Shown here in pieces: positions 41,266 through 52,668 of a DNA stretch of 64,000 nucleotides. The stretch covers positions 4,749,573-4,813,572 of the forward strand of contig NW_020954630.1 in the NCBI RefSeq assembly GCF_900497805.2, in the 5' to 3' direction. The position numbers were made by a program, and so were the translations under genes. The notes under the pieces were generated by a model. It had not been told where the DNA came from, searched no databases, and was given only the letters and a program-made list of their open reading frames with translations. This DNA is from Vombatus ursinus. Taxonomy: Eukaryota > Chordata > Mammalia > Diprotodontia > Vombatidae. Numbering within the stretch: position 1 is the first letter of the stretch; the number at the start of each line of letters is the position of its first letter.

Positions 41266-42589
41266 AATATACCAGTAGAACTGTGTCCTCATTCATCTAG
41301 ATAGTCTCTACAGGATTGCATATTGTAATCTATCCATATCCATGTCTGTCCATACAGTTCCCATGGCCTTTCATATGTTTTCCAAGTGAGGGTTTTCCCA
41401 GTGTGCTAGATACTTTCCTTGAGTTCTCTTGACATTGCAAGTGGAATCCCCCCCACCATTGGTAGGTCATGCTTCTCTGCTACTGAATACAATCCAGACC
41501 TCATGGCTAGTCATAGGCCAAGTGATCTTCCTAGCCTCTGATGACTTAGCTCATTGGGTTTCTCATTGTCTCAAAACTAAAGCGTCCATTGGTTATTAAT
41601 TATTCTCATCACAAAACTAGCCCACCTTTTTTCTCACACATTTTGATGACATTCTTTATACCAATTCTCCATAAATAACTAAAGCAGATAAATACCAATA
41701 TACCTAGTGTGTAGTTAAATGTCCAATTGCTAAGCAATGTGTGATTAGGGAGGGGAAATTGGTATGAAGTAGAGTGGTTAGAGAAGACTTCATGGAAGAG
41801 GTTGGTCTCCTTCTAGTTACTGAATGACCTTCTTTTTCTTAATGCAGCAATGAAATCATTCCTAGTCAGGTAAAATACATCCTCCTTCTTCCCACTTCAA
41901 CTATTCCTGCAACATTTCGTAAGATATTCTACCAACAGAGCTCTTCAAATTACTCCATGCCTGGTATTCAAAAACACTCCGAATTGCAATATTTCCTACA
42001 GAGCTATTTCTAAGAAGATAGAGATGGAGCTAGAGAAGTGGGTTGTTGAGAGTAATAGGGTGAAATTGGAGAATGGAAAATTTAAACTGAAGGTAAGGGC
42101 AATCTTCCTTGTGTTGAGATTTATTAAAATAAAAATTCTCTCAGGAGCTTCACTCTCATCCTTCTTAAGGGGTGGAAACTAGTTTTTTTGAGATTATATT
42201 TATTTTCTATTTTTCAGAAGTGTCTGGGTTGTTTTTTGAAGCAACACTTAAATTGTTATAATTATGACCTGTGTTAACAATCATAACATGCCCTTTGAAA
42301 GTTATCCAGGATAAAGAAAGATATCAAACCCATAAAAAGTGAAAGCTGAGGAAGTTTAGATGTAATTATTCTTTGTGTGGCTTTTAAATAGAACTACACA
42401 GATATCAGTTGATTAGCTTTTTTAATCATTCTAGTATCAAGCGACAGGGTTAACTTTATGTTTATAGTAACAATTTGGGAACAATTTAATAAATAAATCA
42501 GGCATTTACTCTGTGTGGTTGTATTGAGGGGAGAAGATGTATAATTTGAATTGGGGATATTCAAATGATGTGTGTAGTACAATTTTTAA
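41266..42589. other. unassigned DNA
   Basis: Nothing diagnosable. Generic intron-like sequence. Confidence 0.3.
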
Positions 42590-42712
42590 AAATCACTGAA
42601 GATCTGGTTCTAGTTCTGGCTGCAGTAAGTCACCTTGTCTCCCTAAACTTGTGTCCTGATATGTACAATGAACAGATTAGAATGAATGATCTCTAAGGTT
42701 CTGCAATTAGCC
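42590..42712 (+). repeat. MIR fragment, sense
   Basis: 'gatctggttctagttctggc', 'gtaagtcaccttgtctccct' and 'gaatgatctctaaggttctg' match the core and 3' part of a sense MIR. Confidence 0.6.
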
Positions 42713-42713
42713 A

Positions 42714-42832
42714 TCAGTCAACAAACATCTTTTCTGCTCTTGCCATGTTTTAGTTACTGGAGATACAAGTAAAAAGAAACCAAAAATGAAAGCAGTTCTT
42801 GCCTTACAGGAACTTACATTCTATCTTCCCAA
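42714..42832 (+). repeat. old interspersed repeat, second copy
   Basis: 'tcagtcaacaaacatctttt', 'actggagatacaagtaaaaa', 'gcagttcttgccttacagga' and 'acttacattctatctt' recur in the same order as at 37745 and 46205. Confidence 0.55.
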
Positions 42833-42984
42833 TTCTGGTATTCGTTCTAGGCTTCCAACAGTGTTCCACTATTATTTCAATTTTCCTTGCTGTATGTTTC
42901 ATAAAATGATAGTATTTTAGTATGAGAAGAAAAACTTGCAGATTATGATATTTACTCTCCAACCAAATACCAAAACTCTTTCTA

Positions 42985-43450
42985 CAATATTTCCTTGACA
43001 TATGCTCATCTAACATCTGCCTGGGTACTTCAAATAACAAAGATCTTACTACTTCATGAATTAGCCCCATTTCATCATTAAGCATGTCTAATTGTTAAAA
43101 ATCTCTATTTACTGCAGATTAAAACCTGCCTCCCTCCCACCCGTTGGTCCTAGCTCTTCCTTCTGGAACAATAGAAGGGAAAAAACATCTACCTCCACTT
43201 CCACAGAATAACCTTTCAAATATTTGAAGGCAGTGATTTTTCCCTAGTCCTTACTTCTTGAAAATAGACAGTTTTAGATCCCTGATCCAACCTGGAGGTT
43301 TTTTAATACTACATTCCCTTTATTTTCTTGGTTATTCTGGATGTTCAGATGAATCAACATAATAATCATTAGAATTGTCCCAGTAAAGTTGCTAGATTCA
43401 ATATATCACATTTTTTCCTACTGATTTTGTACCATCTACCTAGGAATAAC
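42985..43450 (-). repeat. CR1/L3-like LINE fragment
   Basis: 'tagccccatttcatcattaa', 'ttggtcctagctcttccttc', 'cctttcaaatatttgaaggc', 'gatttttccctagtccttac' and 'gatccctgatccaacctgga' follow the CR1/L3 order over about 450 bp, the longest such fragment here. Confidence 0.65.
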
Positions 43451-43554
43451 AAGGGTTTGGGGACCATTTCTGATCTGTAGATGTTCCTAGATCACTTGTC
43501 CCCAGAGAGTTCCTATTTGCTATTGAGAAGTAAGGTTTTAATGTTTGAAATTCA

Positions 43555-43772
43555 ATGTCCAGATTTGTTTGTCCCATTCTGATACTTACTACTAGTTGTG
43601 TTAGCTTTGGATGTATTACTTTCTCTGAGGTCTTCTTCATCTTCATCTCATTGTCATCTGTAAAAGGAGGATACTACTATTCTTCCACTACCTACCTCAT
43701 AAGGTGGTTTGAAGAAAGTGTTCCATAAGCCTTAAAGATCTATACAAATATAGTTAGGTTTAAGCTGTATAA
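43555..43772 (+). repeat. MIR-like SINE, sense, diverged
   Basis: 'gatacttactactagttgtg', 'tcattgtcatctgtaaaagg', 'aggatactactattcttcca', 'acctacctcataaggtggtt' and 'ccttaaagatctatacaaat' match sense MIR from the CORE to the tail. Confidence 0.7.
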
Positions 43773-44149
43773 CTTTCCATTGTTATTTACAGTGAGGTCC
43801 CAATTAGGTGAATAATGAATCCCAGAAAGTAGGCACATTCTTTGAATTTGCACTGCATATTTCCATTAGAAATTGGAGCCAATTACCATATTTTATATAT
43901 AACTGTAACTTCTATTAGTGCTAATTCAAAGAATGTGACTTCTTCACTGGATTCCTTATTAACAGTAATAGAGACTTGATTGTATTTTTGTAATGTCTCT
44001 GTATGTTTGCCAGTCATACGTCATAATAAAATCTTAAACACACAGGCACACACACATAGTTTTACATATGATTTTCATAGAGCAGAAGGGGAAATCCTGC
44101 AAATTCTTTTTCCTGGCAAGAGTTTGTAAGATCAGAGATCTCAGGAGGA
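43773..44149. other. unassigned DNA
   Basis: No diagnosable feature apart from a short CACA-rich tract at 44039-44058. Confidence 0.3.
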
Positions 44150-44345
44150 ATGAAACTTAGGGATCAGCTAGTCCAAGCCCCTCATTTTACAGATAAGGAA
44201 ATTGAGGCCCAGAGAAACTAAGTTTCTTGTTCAAGCACAGGAAATAAGCGGTAGAGTCAGGCTTCAAGCCAGGTTCCATGACTACAGAGCCAGCTTTCTT
44301 TTCATCAGGCCACACTACTACCATTGAGGAGATTAAGTCCAGAAA
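44150..44345 (-). repeat. MIR3-like SINE, antisense
   Basis: 'gatcagctagtccaagcccc', 'ttttacagataaggaaattg', 'aggcccagagaaactaagtt', 'ggtagagtcaggcttcaagc' and 'tttcatcaggccacact' make a well-preserved MIR3-type copy. Confidence 0.8.
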
Positions 44346-44964
44346 GAAGAGGCCAGTGGAAGCTACAGTCAAATAGGGGCCACCAATGAGTCAAATCTGG
44401 ATGCTTTCTAGAAGAAAAGTGGACTCCTAGGACTGAAAGCCACATGTGTTCTTAGGGAATTAGTATTATTACTCACTTGGCTAATGGGATCAGATTGATA
44501 ATGAAAATTCATTTTTGGCATAACAGTATTTTAGGGGAAGTGGCATTTTACTTCTTTCCTTAACCGAATAAATATATGTTTCATGGTCATTATTATTTTA
44601 TCCTGTGTTTAAGGACAAATTCTCCCAAAAAAGACTTGCATGCAAGCAATGGGCTCTAGATGGAAGAACATTGGATTCTGAGCTTAATGACATGGGTTCA
44701 GGGCTCAAAAGAGATTTGAGAAGACACCTCCACCTTACTCCTTTGCAAAGGCTGGAGGTCCTCAAAAGTTGTATGTTGTACATATTTCTCTACTTTTTTG
44801 ATTTATTGTCTAGTTATGCTTATTTTTCCTCCTTTTGTCTTTAAAGATGTTATTTATTATATAAGAAGACTTTCTAGAAAGGGTTGGAGTAAGATGCTAG
44901 GGAAAATTAGGATGACGGGGAAAATTAAGGTGATATAAAAATCAAAAAAACTTATTTTAAAAAA
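44346..44964. other. unassigned DNA
   Basis: No exon or clear repeat. The short opposing frames at 44598-44844 carry no pattern. Confidence 0.3.
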
Positions 44965-45125
44965 TAAAAATGGTGCAGATCCTGGCTATGCTGCTTACTA
45001 CCTTGTGACCTTGAACAAACCTTTACTGATTCTCCCTGAGCTTTAGTTTCTTCATCTGAAAAATGAAGGGATTAGACTAGATTACCTCGGCTTTCCCTTT
45101 CAGTTCTAGACCCTTTCATCTCCCT
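44965..45125 (+). repeat. MIR-like SINE, sense
   Basis: 'gatcctggctatgctgctta', 'accttgtgaccttgaacaaa', 'gctttagtttcttcatctga' and 'aaaatgaagggattagacta' match the sense order. Confidence 0.75.
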
Positions 45126-45789
45126 TAGAAAATTGCTTTAATTCTTTCCTTTCTCTCTTATACCCAAATTTCTTTCCTATTTGTTTATTTTAAAGGGAAG
45201 TAACTGAATTCACTGATGAATTGTCTTTGACTACTAATGGTAGCTGTTGACTCCTTCTTGCTTATTACTAGATGATTATTTATTCTGAGATGACTCTCCA
45301 CTGATATGACATCATTAAATGTCCTGCCAGTGTTGTTGGGATTACAAAGCTGTGTCAGACCTAGAGCTGGAGGAGCTGAGCAGGACCAGACAAGTCCAAT
45401 TTATACAATTTTGTCCAAAGATTTACACATCTAGCTGCCTTTCTATAATGTAATTAGGGGACACAATCCATCAATATTGGATCAGTGGGCATACAGGGTG
45501 GAAGGAAGGCGACTGATGGCAGAAAAGTTTTCCTTCCTGTTCTTAAACTAAATTTGATTTGGCTTGTATGTAATTTCCTCAGTACTGTGGAAAATTCTCC
45601 CAGAACTCTAAAACTGCATGTGATGTATTTTTTAGTTAAAAAGTTAAGAGAAGACCACATAAGGTTGGGATCCCCAATCTTTCTACTGTAAACTTGATCT
45701 GGTAGGAGAGGCAACAGCACCCCCAAGATATTTTTAGTGGGGAAGGGAATCTGGTGATAATTTGCTTCTATTTCTCCAACTGAGAAGTT
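45126..45789. other. unassigned DNA
   Basis: No exon or clear repeat. A 122-codon minus-strand frame (45454-45822) lacks any family pattern. Confidence 0.3.
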
Positions 45790-46204
45790 TAATAACTTGT
45801 GTTTATCTAACACTATTTTCAAAGCATATTTTTTTTATCACCATTATCTTATTTTATCCACTAACTCCTATGACAGTCAAGTATTATTTTATCATCTCCA
45901 TTTTGGGGAAAGGGATAGGGACCAGACCTGTGATTTCATTGGTGTAGGGAACTCTCCTTTAAGGAAATGTCCTCAACCTAGGCAAGTCTGCACCTTTTCT
46001 GTGACTTACAGTCTTAGAGAGTTTCTGAGATCACCAAGATGTTAAGTGACTTGTTACTACTTGTCAGAGGCAAAACTTTAAACCCAAGTCATCCTGACCT
46101 CAGTGTCAGATCTCTATCCACTGTGCCATACTGCATCTTCCCATTTTATGCTTGAGAAAACTGAGGCCCAGAGATGTTCATGTGAGTTCCCCAAGTTCAT
46201 GTGG
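45790..46204 (-). repeat. composite MIR-like SINE with a foreign central segment, antisense
   Basis: The left part ('cttgtgtttatctaacacta', 'ccattatcttattttatcca') is MIR tail. From about 45922 a non-MIR segment appears ('cctgtgatttcattggtgta', 'gggaactctcctttaaggaa', 'cttacagtcttagagagttt'). It then rejoins the SINE with 'gttaagtgacttgttactac', 'aacccaagtcatcctgacct' and 'tatccactgtgccatactgc'. I recall the central motif from other marsupial SINE copies, so it may be a distinct SINE subfamily and not a random insertion. Confidence 0.6.
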
Positions 46205-46400
46205 CCAGTAGGTCAGTCAGTCAGTAAACTTTTATGAAGCAACTGCTATGTGGCAGGCACTGTACTGAGCACTAGGGATACAAAGAATAGCAAAAGACAG
46301 TCTCTCCTCTCAAAGAGCTCACAGTCTAATGCAGGAATAATATGAAATCAGCTCTGTTTTATACATGATAAATTGAAGATAATCAACAGAGGGAAGGCAT
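46205..46400 (+). repeat. old interspersed repeat, third copy
   Basis: 'gtcagtcagtaaacttttat', 'atgtggcaggcactgtactg', 'agcactagggatacaaagaa', 'tcaaagagctcacagtctaa' and 'caacagagggaaggcatcag' show the same repeat type as at 37745, with a longer 3' part. Confidence 0.65.
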
Positions 46401-46965
46401 CAGAATTAAGGGGAACCTGAGCTAAGGCTCAAACTCAATTTTGACTGAGTCCAAGGTGCTTTCCACTTTGTTCCACCCTCTCCTTTCTACTACTTCCTCC
46501 TGTGAACTCACAGATATAAAGTAGTTCCATTTCAAGAAAAAATTGGAGCCTCCTAATACAGTGGATTTTCATTCATCAGTTTCTAGATTTTAATAACATT
46601 AATGTACTACCATAGTGTTTCCCCAATTAAAAGTGAATCAAGTTTAAGTTCCAGGAAAAAGCTTTAGTTTATCTTTTTTTTTTTTGGAAGAGTAGCCAAA
46701 AGAAGAATAAAAAAAGCCTTTCCAAAACTACTTGATCAGCTCTTAGTGCAACATTTTTAGTTCCAAAAGGCTAAGTAGTTTTTAAAAGCCTGAACATTGA
46801 AAATACTTGAGATAGCTGTTTATACAGATAAGGAATTACATTTCATTGTCAGGATGACAGAGTAAGTGGAAATACAAAGAATGTATCTGATATATTGGCA
46901 ATTAACATTAAATAGGTGACAGGGTGGTCACACTTCTTTAACTTTACAAACTAAATTGTCATTTG
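46401..46965. other. unassigned DNA
   Basis: A T-run lies near 46673-46685. No gene or clear repeat. Confidence 0.3.
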
Positions 46966-47086
46966 TCAGTGGAATTCCATTCAGCACATCATTTAGTTTT
47001 CAACATTCACTTCCACAAGATTTTAATTTCCAAATTTTCTCCGCCTCTCATCCCTCCCCTCACCCCAAGATGGCATGCATTCTGTG

Positions 47087-47570
47087 TACCCCTTCCCCTA
47101 ATCTGCCCTCCCTTCTGTTTCTCCCCCCCTTCTCTTATCCTCTTCCCCTTCTATTTTCCTGTAGGGCTGGATAGATTTCTATACCCCATTTCTCGTATTT
47201 CTTATTTCTCAGTTGCATGTGAAAACAAATTTTTAACATGTGTTTTTAAAACTTTGGGTTCCAGATTTTCTCCCTTCCTCCCTTCCCACCCACCCTCATT
47301 GAAAAGGCAAGCAACTTGATACAGGTTATACATGTGTAGTCGTGCAAAACATTTCCATAGTAGTCATGTTGTGAAAAGCTAAGTATATTTCCCTTCATCC
47401 TATCCCACCCCTCCATTTATTCTATTCTCTCTTTTGACCACATCCTTCCTCAGAAGTGTTTGCTTTGGATTACACCCCTTCCCTAATCTCCCCTCCCCTC
47501 TATCATCCCCCTGCTCTCTTGTCCCCTTCCCCCCTACTTTCCTGTAGGGCAAGATAGATTTCCATACCCA
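47087..47570. repeat. direct partial duplication inside the HAL1 3' region
   Basis: The block ending 'cctgtagggctggatagatt' (47087-47187) recurs as 'cctgtagggcaagatagatt' (47475-47570), including the preceding CCCTAATCT run. Offset is about 388 bp. Confidence 0.7.
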
Positions 47571-47795
47571 CTTGAGTGTGTATGTTATTCCCTCCTTAAG
47601 AAGAAATAAGATTCACTCATTCCCTCTCACCTTCCCCCACTTCCCCTCCACTGTAAAAGCCTTTTCTTGTCGATTTTATGTAAGATAATTTACCCCATTC
47701 TACCTCTCCCTTTCTCCTTCTCCCAGTATAATCCTCTCTCACCCCTTAATTTTATTCTCCATATATCACCCCTTCATCTTCAACTCACCCTGTCC

Positions 47796-47906
47796 TCTAC
47801 CTACCTACCTACCTATCGATCTATCTAATTATATAATTATATATATATATATATATGTGTATATATATATATATATGTATGTATATAATTATATAATTAT
47901 ATAATT
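47796..47906. repeat. (CTAC)n/(ATCT)n/(AT)n compound repeat within the HAL1 3' region
   Basis: CTAC units at about 47796-47815, then ATCT units, then alternating AT with a central GTGT interruption to about 47905. It interrupts the otherwise pyrimidine-rich plus strand. Confidence 0.9.
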
Positions 47907-48109
47907 TTCCCCTCCAACTACCCTAATACTGACAAAGGTCTCATGAGTTACAAATATCATTTTTCCATACAGGAATGTAAACAGTTCAACCTTAGTAAGT
48001 CTCTTATGATTTCTCTTTCCTGTTTACCTCTTCATGTTCCACTTGCATCTTATATTTGAAAGTCAAATTTTCTATTCAGCTCTGGTCTTTTCATCAAGAA
48101 TGCTTTTCA

Positions 48110-49127
48110 TCAAGAGTCCTCTATTTCACTGAATGACCATTTTTTTTCCCCTGAAGGATTATACTCAGTTTTGCTTGGTAGGTGATTCTTGATTGTAATG
48201 CTATCTCCTTTGCCCTCCAGAATATTATATTCCATGCCCTCTGTTTCCTTAATGTAGAAGCTGCTAAATCTTGTATTATCCTGATTGTGTTTCCACAATA
48301 CTTGAACTATTTCTTTCTGGCTGCTTGCAATATTTTCTCCTTAACCTGGGAACTCTGGAATTTGGCTACAATATTCCTAGGAGTTTTCCTTTGGGGATCT
48401 CTTTCAGGAGGTAATCGATGGATTCTTTCAATTTCTATTTTGCCCCCTGGTTCTAAAATATCAAGGCAGTTTTCCTTGATAATTTCTTGAAAGATGATGT
48501 CTAAGCTCTTTTTTTATCATGGTTTTCAGATAGTCCAATAATTTTTAAATTCTCTCTCCTGGATCTATTTTCCAGATCAGTTGTTTTTCCAATGAGATAT
48601 TTCACATTGTCTTCTATTTTTTCATTCTTTTGGTTTTGCTTTACAATGTCTTGATTTCTCATAAAGTCACTAGCTTCCAATTGTTCCATTCTAATTTTTA
48701 AGGAAGTATTTTCTTCAGTGAGTTTTTGCACTTCCTTTTCCATCTGGCCCATTCTGCCTTTTAAGGCATTCTTTTCCCTCATTGGCTTTTTGGACCTCTT
48801 TTGTCATTTTGGTTAAGCTATTTTTTAAGGTGTTATTTTCTTCAGTGTTTTTTTGGGGTCTCCTTTAGTAAGCTGTTGACTTGTTCTTCATGATTTTCTT
48901 GCATCACTCTCATTTCTCTTCCCAGTTTTTCCTCTACTTCTCTTACTTGTTTATCAAACTCCTTTTTGAGCTCTTCCATGGCCTGGGACTGATTCATATT
49001 TTTCTTGGAGACTTTGGATGTAGGAGCTTTGACTTTGTTGTCTTCTTCTGGTTGTATGTTTTGATCTTCTTTGTTGCTAAAGAAAGATTCTATGGTCTGA
49101 CTTTTCTTTGTGCCTTTGTTTGTTCAT
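48110..49127 (-). pseudogene. L1/HAL1 ORF1 (RNA-binding chaperone), decayed
   Basis: L1 ORF1p is a trimeric RNA-binding protein. Order on the minus strand: a basic N-terminus with SQTIESFFSNKED (about 49095-49057); a long coiled coil (AMEELKKEFDKQVREVEEK, about 48990-48930, and MEKEVQKLTEENTSLKIRME, about 48750-48690); the RRM start LENRSRRENLKIIGLSE (about 48570-48520); and the C-terminal domain with IERIHRLPPERDPQRKTPRN and KEKILQAARKK (about 48430-48310). All expected ORF1p parts are present. Several frame breaks separate the blocks, including one within the first ten codons, so it is not translatable as a whole. Confidence 0.85.
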
Positions 49128-49998
49128 GATCCCGGCCAATTACTTGAGTTTTAAACTTTTTGTTAAGGTAGGGGTCTGCTTCCAGTGTAGAGAATGTACT
49201 GTCCCAAGCTTCATAGGTTTTGTGCAGCTATTTTCAAAGATACTTCTAGGGACCTATAAATTTTCAGTTCTTCCAAGGTGATATGATAAGGGGCAAGATT
49301 TACTCCTTTCCTGGCCTGAGCTCTGGTCTATGAGTGACCACAAGCACTCCTTTCTGCCTTGGAACTGTGAGGAGGATTTCCTCTCCACCACTACTACAAG
49401 CTCCACCACTCTAGCACTCATCCTTGCCCCAGGAATGCCACCCAGACCTGTGACCCAGATCCAAGCACAGATCAAGCAAGAGAATCCTGTCCCAGCACCA
49501 GCAGAGAGATCCCTGCCATCCCTCTCTGATCAGCCACTCAATTCCCCCTCAGTCTATGGGCCAGAAGCTCCTGAAGCATCTGGCACCCCAGAGCTGTGCC
49601 AGGACTGGGGCTGGGACAGAGCTTCTCTCTCTCACCACAGTCACAGACTTTTCCCACTGACCTTCTAAGTTGTCTTTGGCATTCGTGGGTTGAGAAGTCT
49701 GGAAACCACCACAGCTACCCGTGATTCAGTCCTCTAAGGCCTGCTCCAGGTTTGCTGAGGCCTGCCCTACCTGTGTACCCACACTGAACTGCACTCCTCT
49801 CCCTGCCTGGCACAATAGACCTTTCCAATCAACCATCCAGGCTGTCTTGGGCTGTAAATTTGTTTCACTCTGTCTTTTTGTGGGTTCTGCTGCTTTAGAA
49901 TTGTTTAGAGCTATTTTTTACAAGTATTTGGAGGGATTTGGGGGAGAGCTCAAGCAAGTCACTACTTTTACTCTGCTGTCTTGGCTTGGCCCCCAGAC

Positions 49999-51149
49999 AT
50001 CATTCTAAAGCAGTTGAAGGCAATTCATCTCTTCTATGATATTCCTAGTCAGCTGACTTAGGGTCCATACTTTTTGCTCACCGTCTACCTTGACCATCTT
50101 GGAGGTTCTTGCTCTTAAAACTCCATGAAATGCATGCTTTAGAGACTGTTAAAGTTTGGTCTTTTCACTATGGGCTTGTTCATCACTCCCTTTAATAAAC
50201 TAGGAATCTAAGTGAATCAGAAAAGACCCCTTTCAGCTAGCTTTTTGTTGCTGTCTTAAAGAGATTGATCACAGTAATCTCTTTGGTTCTTTCTATCCAG
50301 ACAAGGTGAAGACAGGAATTGGAAGAAAACACCACTGACTGATGTAATTTGTTCTGCCACCAAGCAGTTTTTTCTCCAATCAGTGGTAGCTAAGAGGGAG
50401 GGGGTGGGGGTGATTCCTGAGAACCTCAGTGCCCTCTGAAGGACTTCTGAGTGATGACAGAAAAGTCACTGAGGGTCTCTATAGAAAGTTTAACTGTCTT
50501 CCTCTCCAGTGATAAGTAGTTGCCAGAGAGTTCACCTTATCCTTTCTGAGGTAACAGATAATATCTTCTTAGGAAGGCAGCTACCACTAGAATTGCTTGT
50601 GAGTGTTGAAACTGATCTGGATTTAGTAGACTTAAAGATTTCAGAGTGACGTGCTGCTTTCATTCATATCCACAGCTATAAGCATAGTGCCTGCACCCCC
50701 TTCCCTACCTCAATGTGTGTCAGAAGCCCAGAAATGCTACTACAGAGTATGGAGTTGAATCTACTCAAACCATTGCTCATGATAGGTTTACTTTTCCTAG
50801 TCAGCCAGAAGACAAAGCAAAGGCATTTGATGAAATTACATAGAAGGAATATAGTGATAGAATCCCCAGACTCCATTAAACCTGGGGCACACTTCCACAA
50901 GTTCCTCCACCATCGGTGGAAAGAAAGGCTAGACAGCTAGAGGGAGTCTGTGTTGCTAGCAGCGCTGTTTACACCTCTGATACCAAAGGGTCACCCATGT
51001 TTCATCATGCTGCTCTCATTAGACCTGTTCCCCAGCGGTCTCATAGGATGATCTCTCTGTATGGTGCTCTGCTGGTATCTGGTCACTGCTAGGTGTTCCT
51101 GCACCACACATATGATTTCGAAGCTTCCTTTTATTAGTAGTTTCTAGAC
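49999..51149. other. unassigned DNA
   Basis: No clear repeat signature or exon. Composition is slightly GC-richer than the surrounding intron-like sequence. Frames at 50676-50940 are unpatterned. Confidence 0.3.
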
Positions 51150-51408
51150 CTAAGCCAGCTAGGTGACACAGTAGAGTACTGTGATAGAGTACTGGCCCTG
51201 GAGTAAGGAAGATCTGAGTTCAAATGTGGCCTCAAACACTAGATGTGTGACCCTGGGGCAAGTCACTTAATCCTGTTTTCCTCAGTTCCTCATCTTTAAA
51301 ATGCACAGGAGAAAGAAATGGCAAACTACTCCAGTATCTTTGCCAAGAAATCCTCAAATGGGGTCACAAAGTTGGCCACGACTAAAAAACGACTGAACAT
51401 ATAGACCT
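51150..51408 (+). repeat. MAR1-type SINE with Bov-B/RTE-like tail, sense
   Basis: AGCTAGGTGACACAGTAGAG, then a short internal duplication (GTAGAGTACTGTGATAGAGT), 'gagttcaaatgtggcctcaa', 'accctggggcaagtcactta', 'gaaagaaatggcaaactact', 'ccagtatctttgccaagaaa' and 'cgactaaaaaacgactgaac'. It is complete from head to tail. Confidence 0.9.
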
Positions 51409-52081
51409 TGGCTGGAGTGCTTTGTTTTTCCTATCAGAAGAAAAATGGGTTTTCCTTTCCCTCTGTTTAAAAAACTAGAGGCTCAAACTTCAGTGAAAGT
51501 GTGGAAGACCCTCAAACACCTAATATCAGACTAGTGAAAAAAAAACTTTTTATGTTTTTTTTTTTCCTCTCTGAGGATAGGGAGGTCTGTTGGTTCCCAC
51601 AGTCTCAGCTGGAGGAAACTTTTCTCCCCAAAAGAGTTTTGAATTCCAAGGCCTAACTAAGCTCTTTAAGAATCCAGAGCAGCTAGCCTGCTGAGTTAAG
51701 CCTGCTGGCAAATAATCTGTTTTATAACCTACTTCTTCCTACTCACCAGGAACGACATCTCTGTCCTAGTGCTCTATCTAATTTAGGGTTAAGAAGTTTC
51801 CTTCAACTCCTCTCACATCCTGATTGCTAACCTCTACTCTATTCAAAATCATTTTTAGGGGCTGCCCTTCAGCTAGTTTCATAGAGCTAGCTTACTTAAC
51901 CCTTTGTTTCAAATTTCTACCTTATTATATATAGTCATGTCTGCTATAACGTGACATTATATTACCAAAAAGCATGAGGTTATGCAAAATTGTGCAATAA
52001 AAACCACAGAACATATGGGAAAATGGCATTAGGGGAACAATGCTCAAAAATTTTGTCAGTGACACATTAAAAAAAAAGATT
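51409..52081. other. unassigned DNA
   Basis: No exon. It could contain old repeat DNA, but no diagnostic ends or motifs were found. Confidence 0.3.
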
Positions 52082-52322
52082 TTATTGATGTTCAGTCACG
52101 TCTGACCCTTCATGACCCTATTTGGAGTTTTCTTGGCAAAGATACAGAAGTGATTTGCCATTTTCTTCTGCAGTTCATTTTACAAATGAGGAAAGTAAGG
52201 TAAACAGTTAAATGACTTACCCAGGGTCACATAGCTAGTTCTGAGGCTGGATTTGAACTCAGGAAGATGACTCTTCCTGATTCCCAACCCAGTGTTCTAT
52301 CCACTGTATCACCTAGCTACCC
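52082..52322 (-). repeat. MAR1-type SINE with Bov-B/RTE-like tail, antisense
   Basis: Plus strand: 'gttcagtcacgtctgaccct', 'ggagttttcttggcaaagat', 'acaaatgaggaaagtaaggt', 'gacttacccagggtcacata', 'ggctggatttgaactcagga' and 'ctatccactgtatcacctag'. Confidence 0.9.
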
Positions 52323-52499
52323 ATGAAAAAAAAAAAAGACAGGAACTTAATAAAATGAAAAACTCTGTTAAGCTACTTTTTAGAAATAAATCAACTTCTA
52401 TCTTAGCCGTACTTAGGGGATTTATCTGTTTAAAGAATTCCTGTGGTAAATCCTTCTGTAGAGAATCAGACCGTGAAGAACTAGAAAGAGTAAACTACT

Positions 52500-52668
52500 G
52501 GTAGTGTGGGATGTAGTTTTATCTCTTACCCTACTAACTTTGTTACCTTGTGCATGTAACTTGACCTCCATTTAAACCTCAGTTTTTTAAACTGTAAAAT
52601 GAGGGCAGGTTGAATTACATGACCTCTGAGGTCCCTTTCAGTTTTAAAAGTTTTTGATTCTGTACATG
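52500..52668 (+). repeat. MIR-like SINE fragment, sense
   Basis: 'cttgtgcatgtaacttgacc', 'aacctcagttttttaaactg', 'taaaatgagggcaggttgaa' and 'gacctctgaggtccctttca' match the CORE to tail of a sense MIR. A (TTA)n run follows at 52678-52696. Confidence 0.7.

Larger units (their letters stand above)
46966..49998 (-). mobile_element. HAL1-like LINE copy B, antisense, nearly full length
   Basis: Read on the minus strand from 49998, it starts GGGGGCCAAGCCAAGA, typical of marsupial L1 5' ends. It has a roughly 870-bp 5' UTR, then ORF1 from about 49127 to about 48110. A purine-rich 3' region follows down to about 46966 with no trace of ORF2 endonuclease or reverse transcriptase. The region right after ORF1 is shared with copy A at 2.2-2.5 kb. 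That makes an ORF2-less HAL1 element more likely than an L1 with a deletion. Its mobility would have depended on L1 ORF2 protein from elsewhere. Confidence 0.7.

Noticed and set aside
51409-52081. Possible LTR-like or other old repeat
   Set aside because: No diagnostic ends or internal motifs; left as unassigned.
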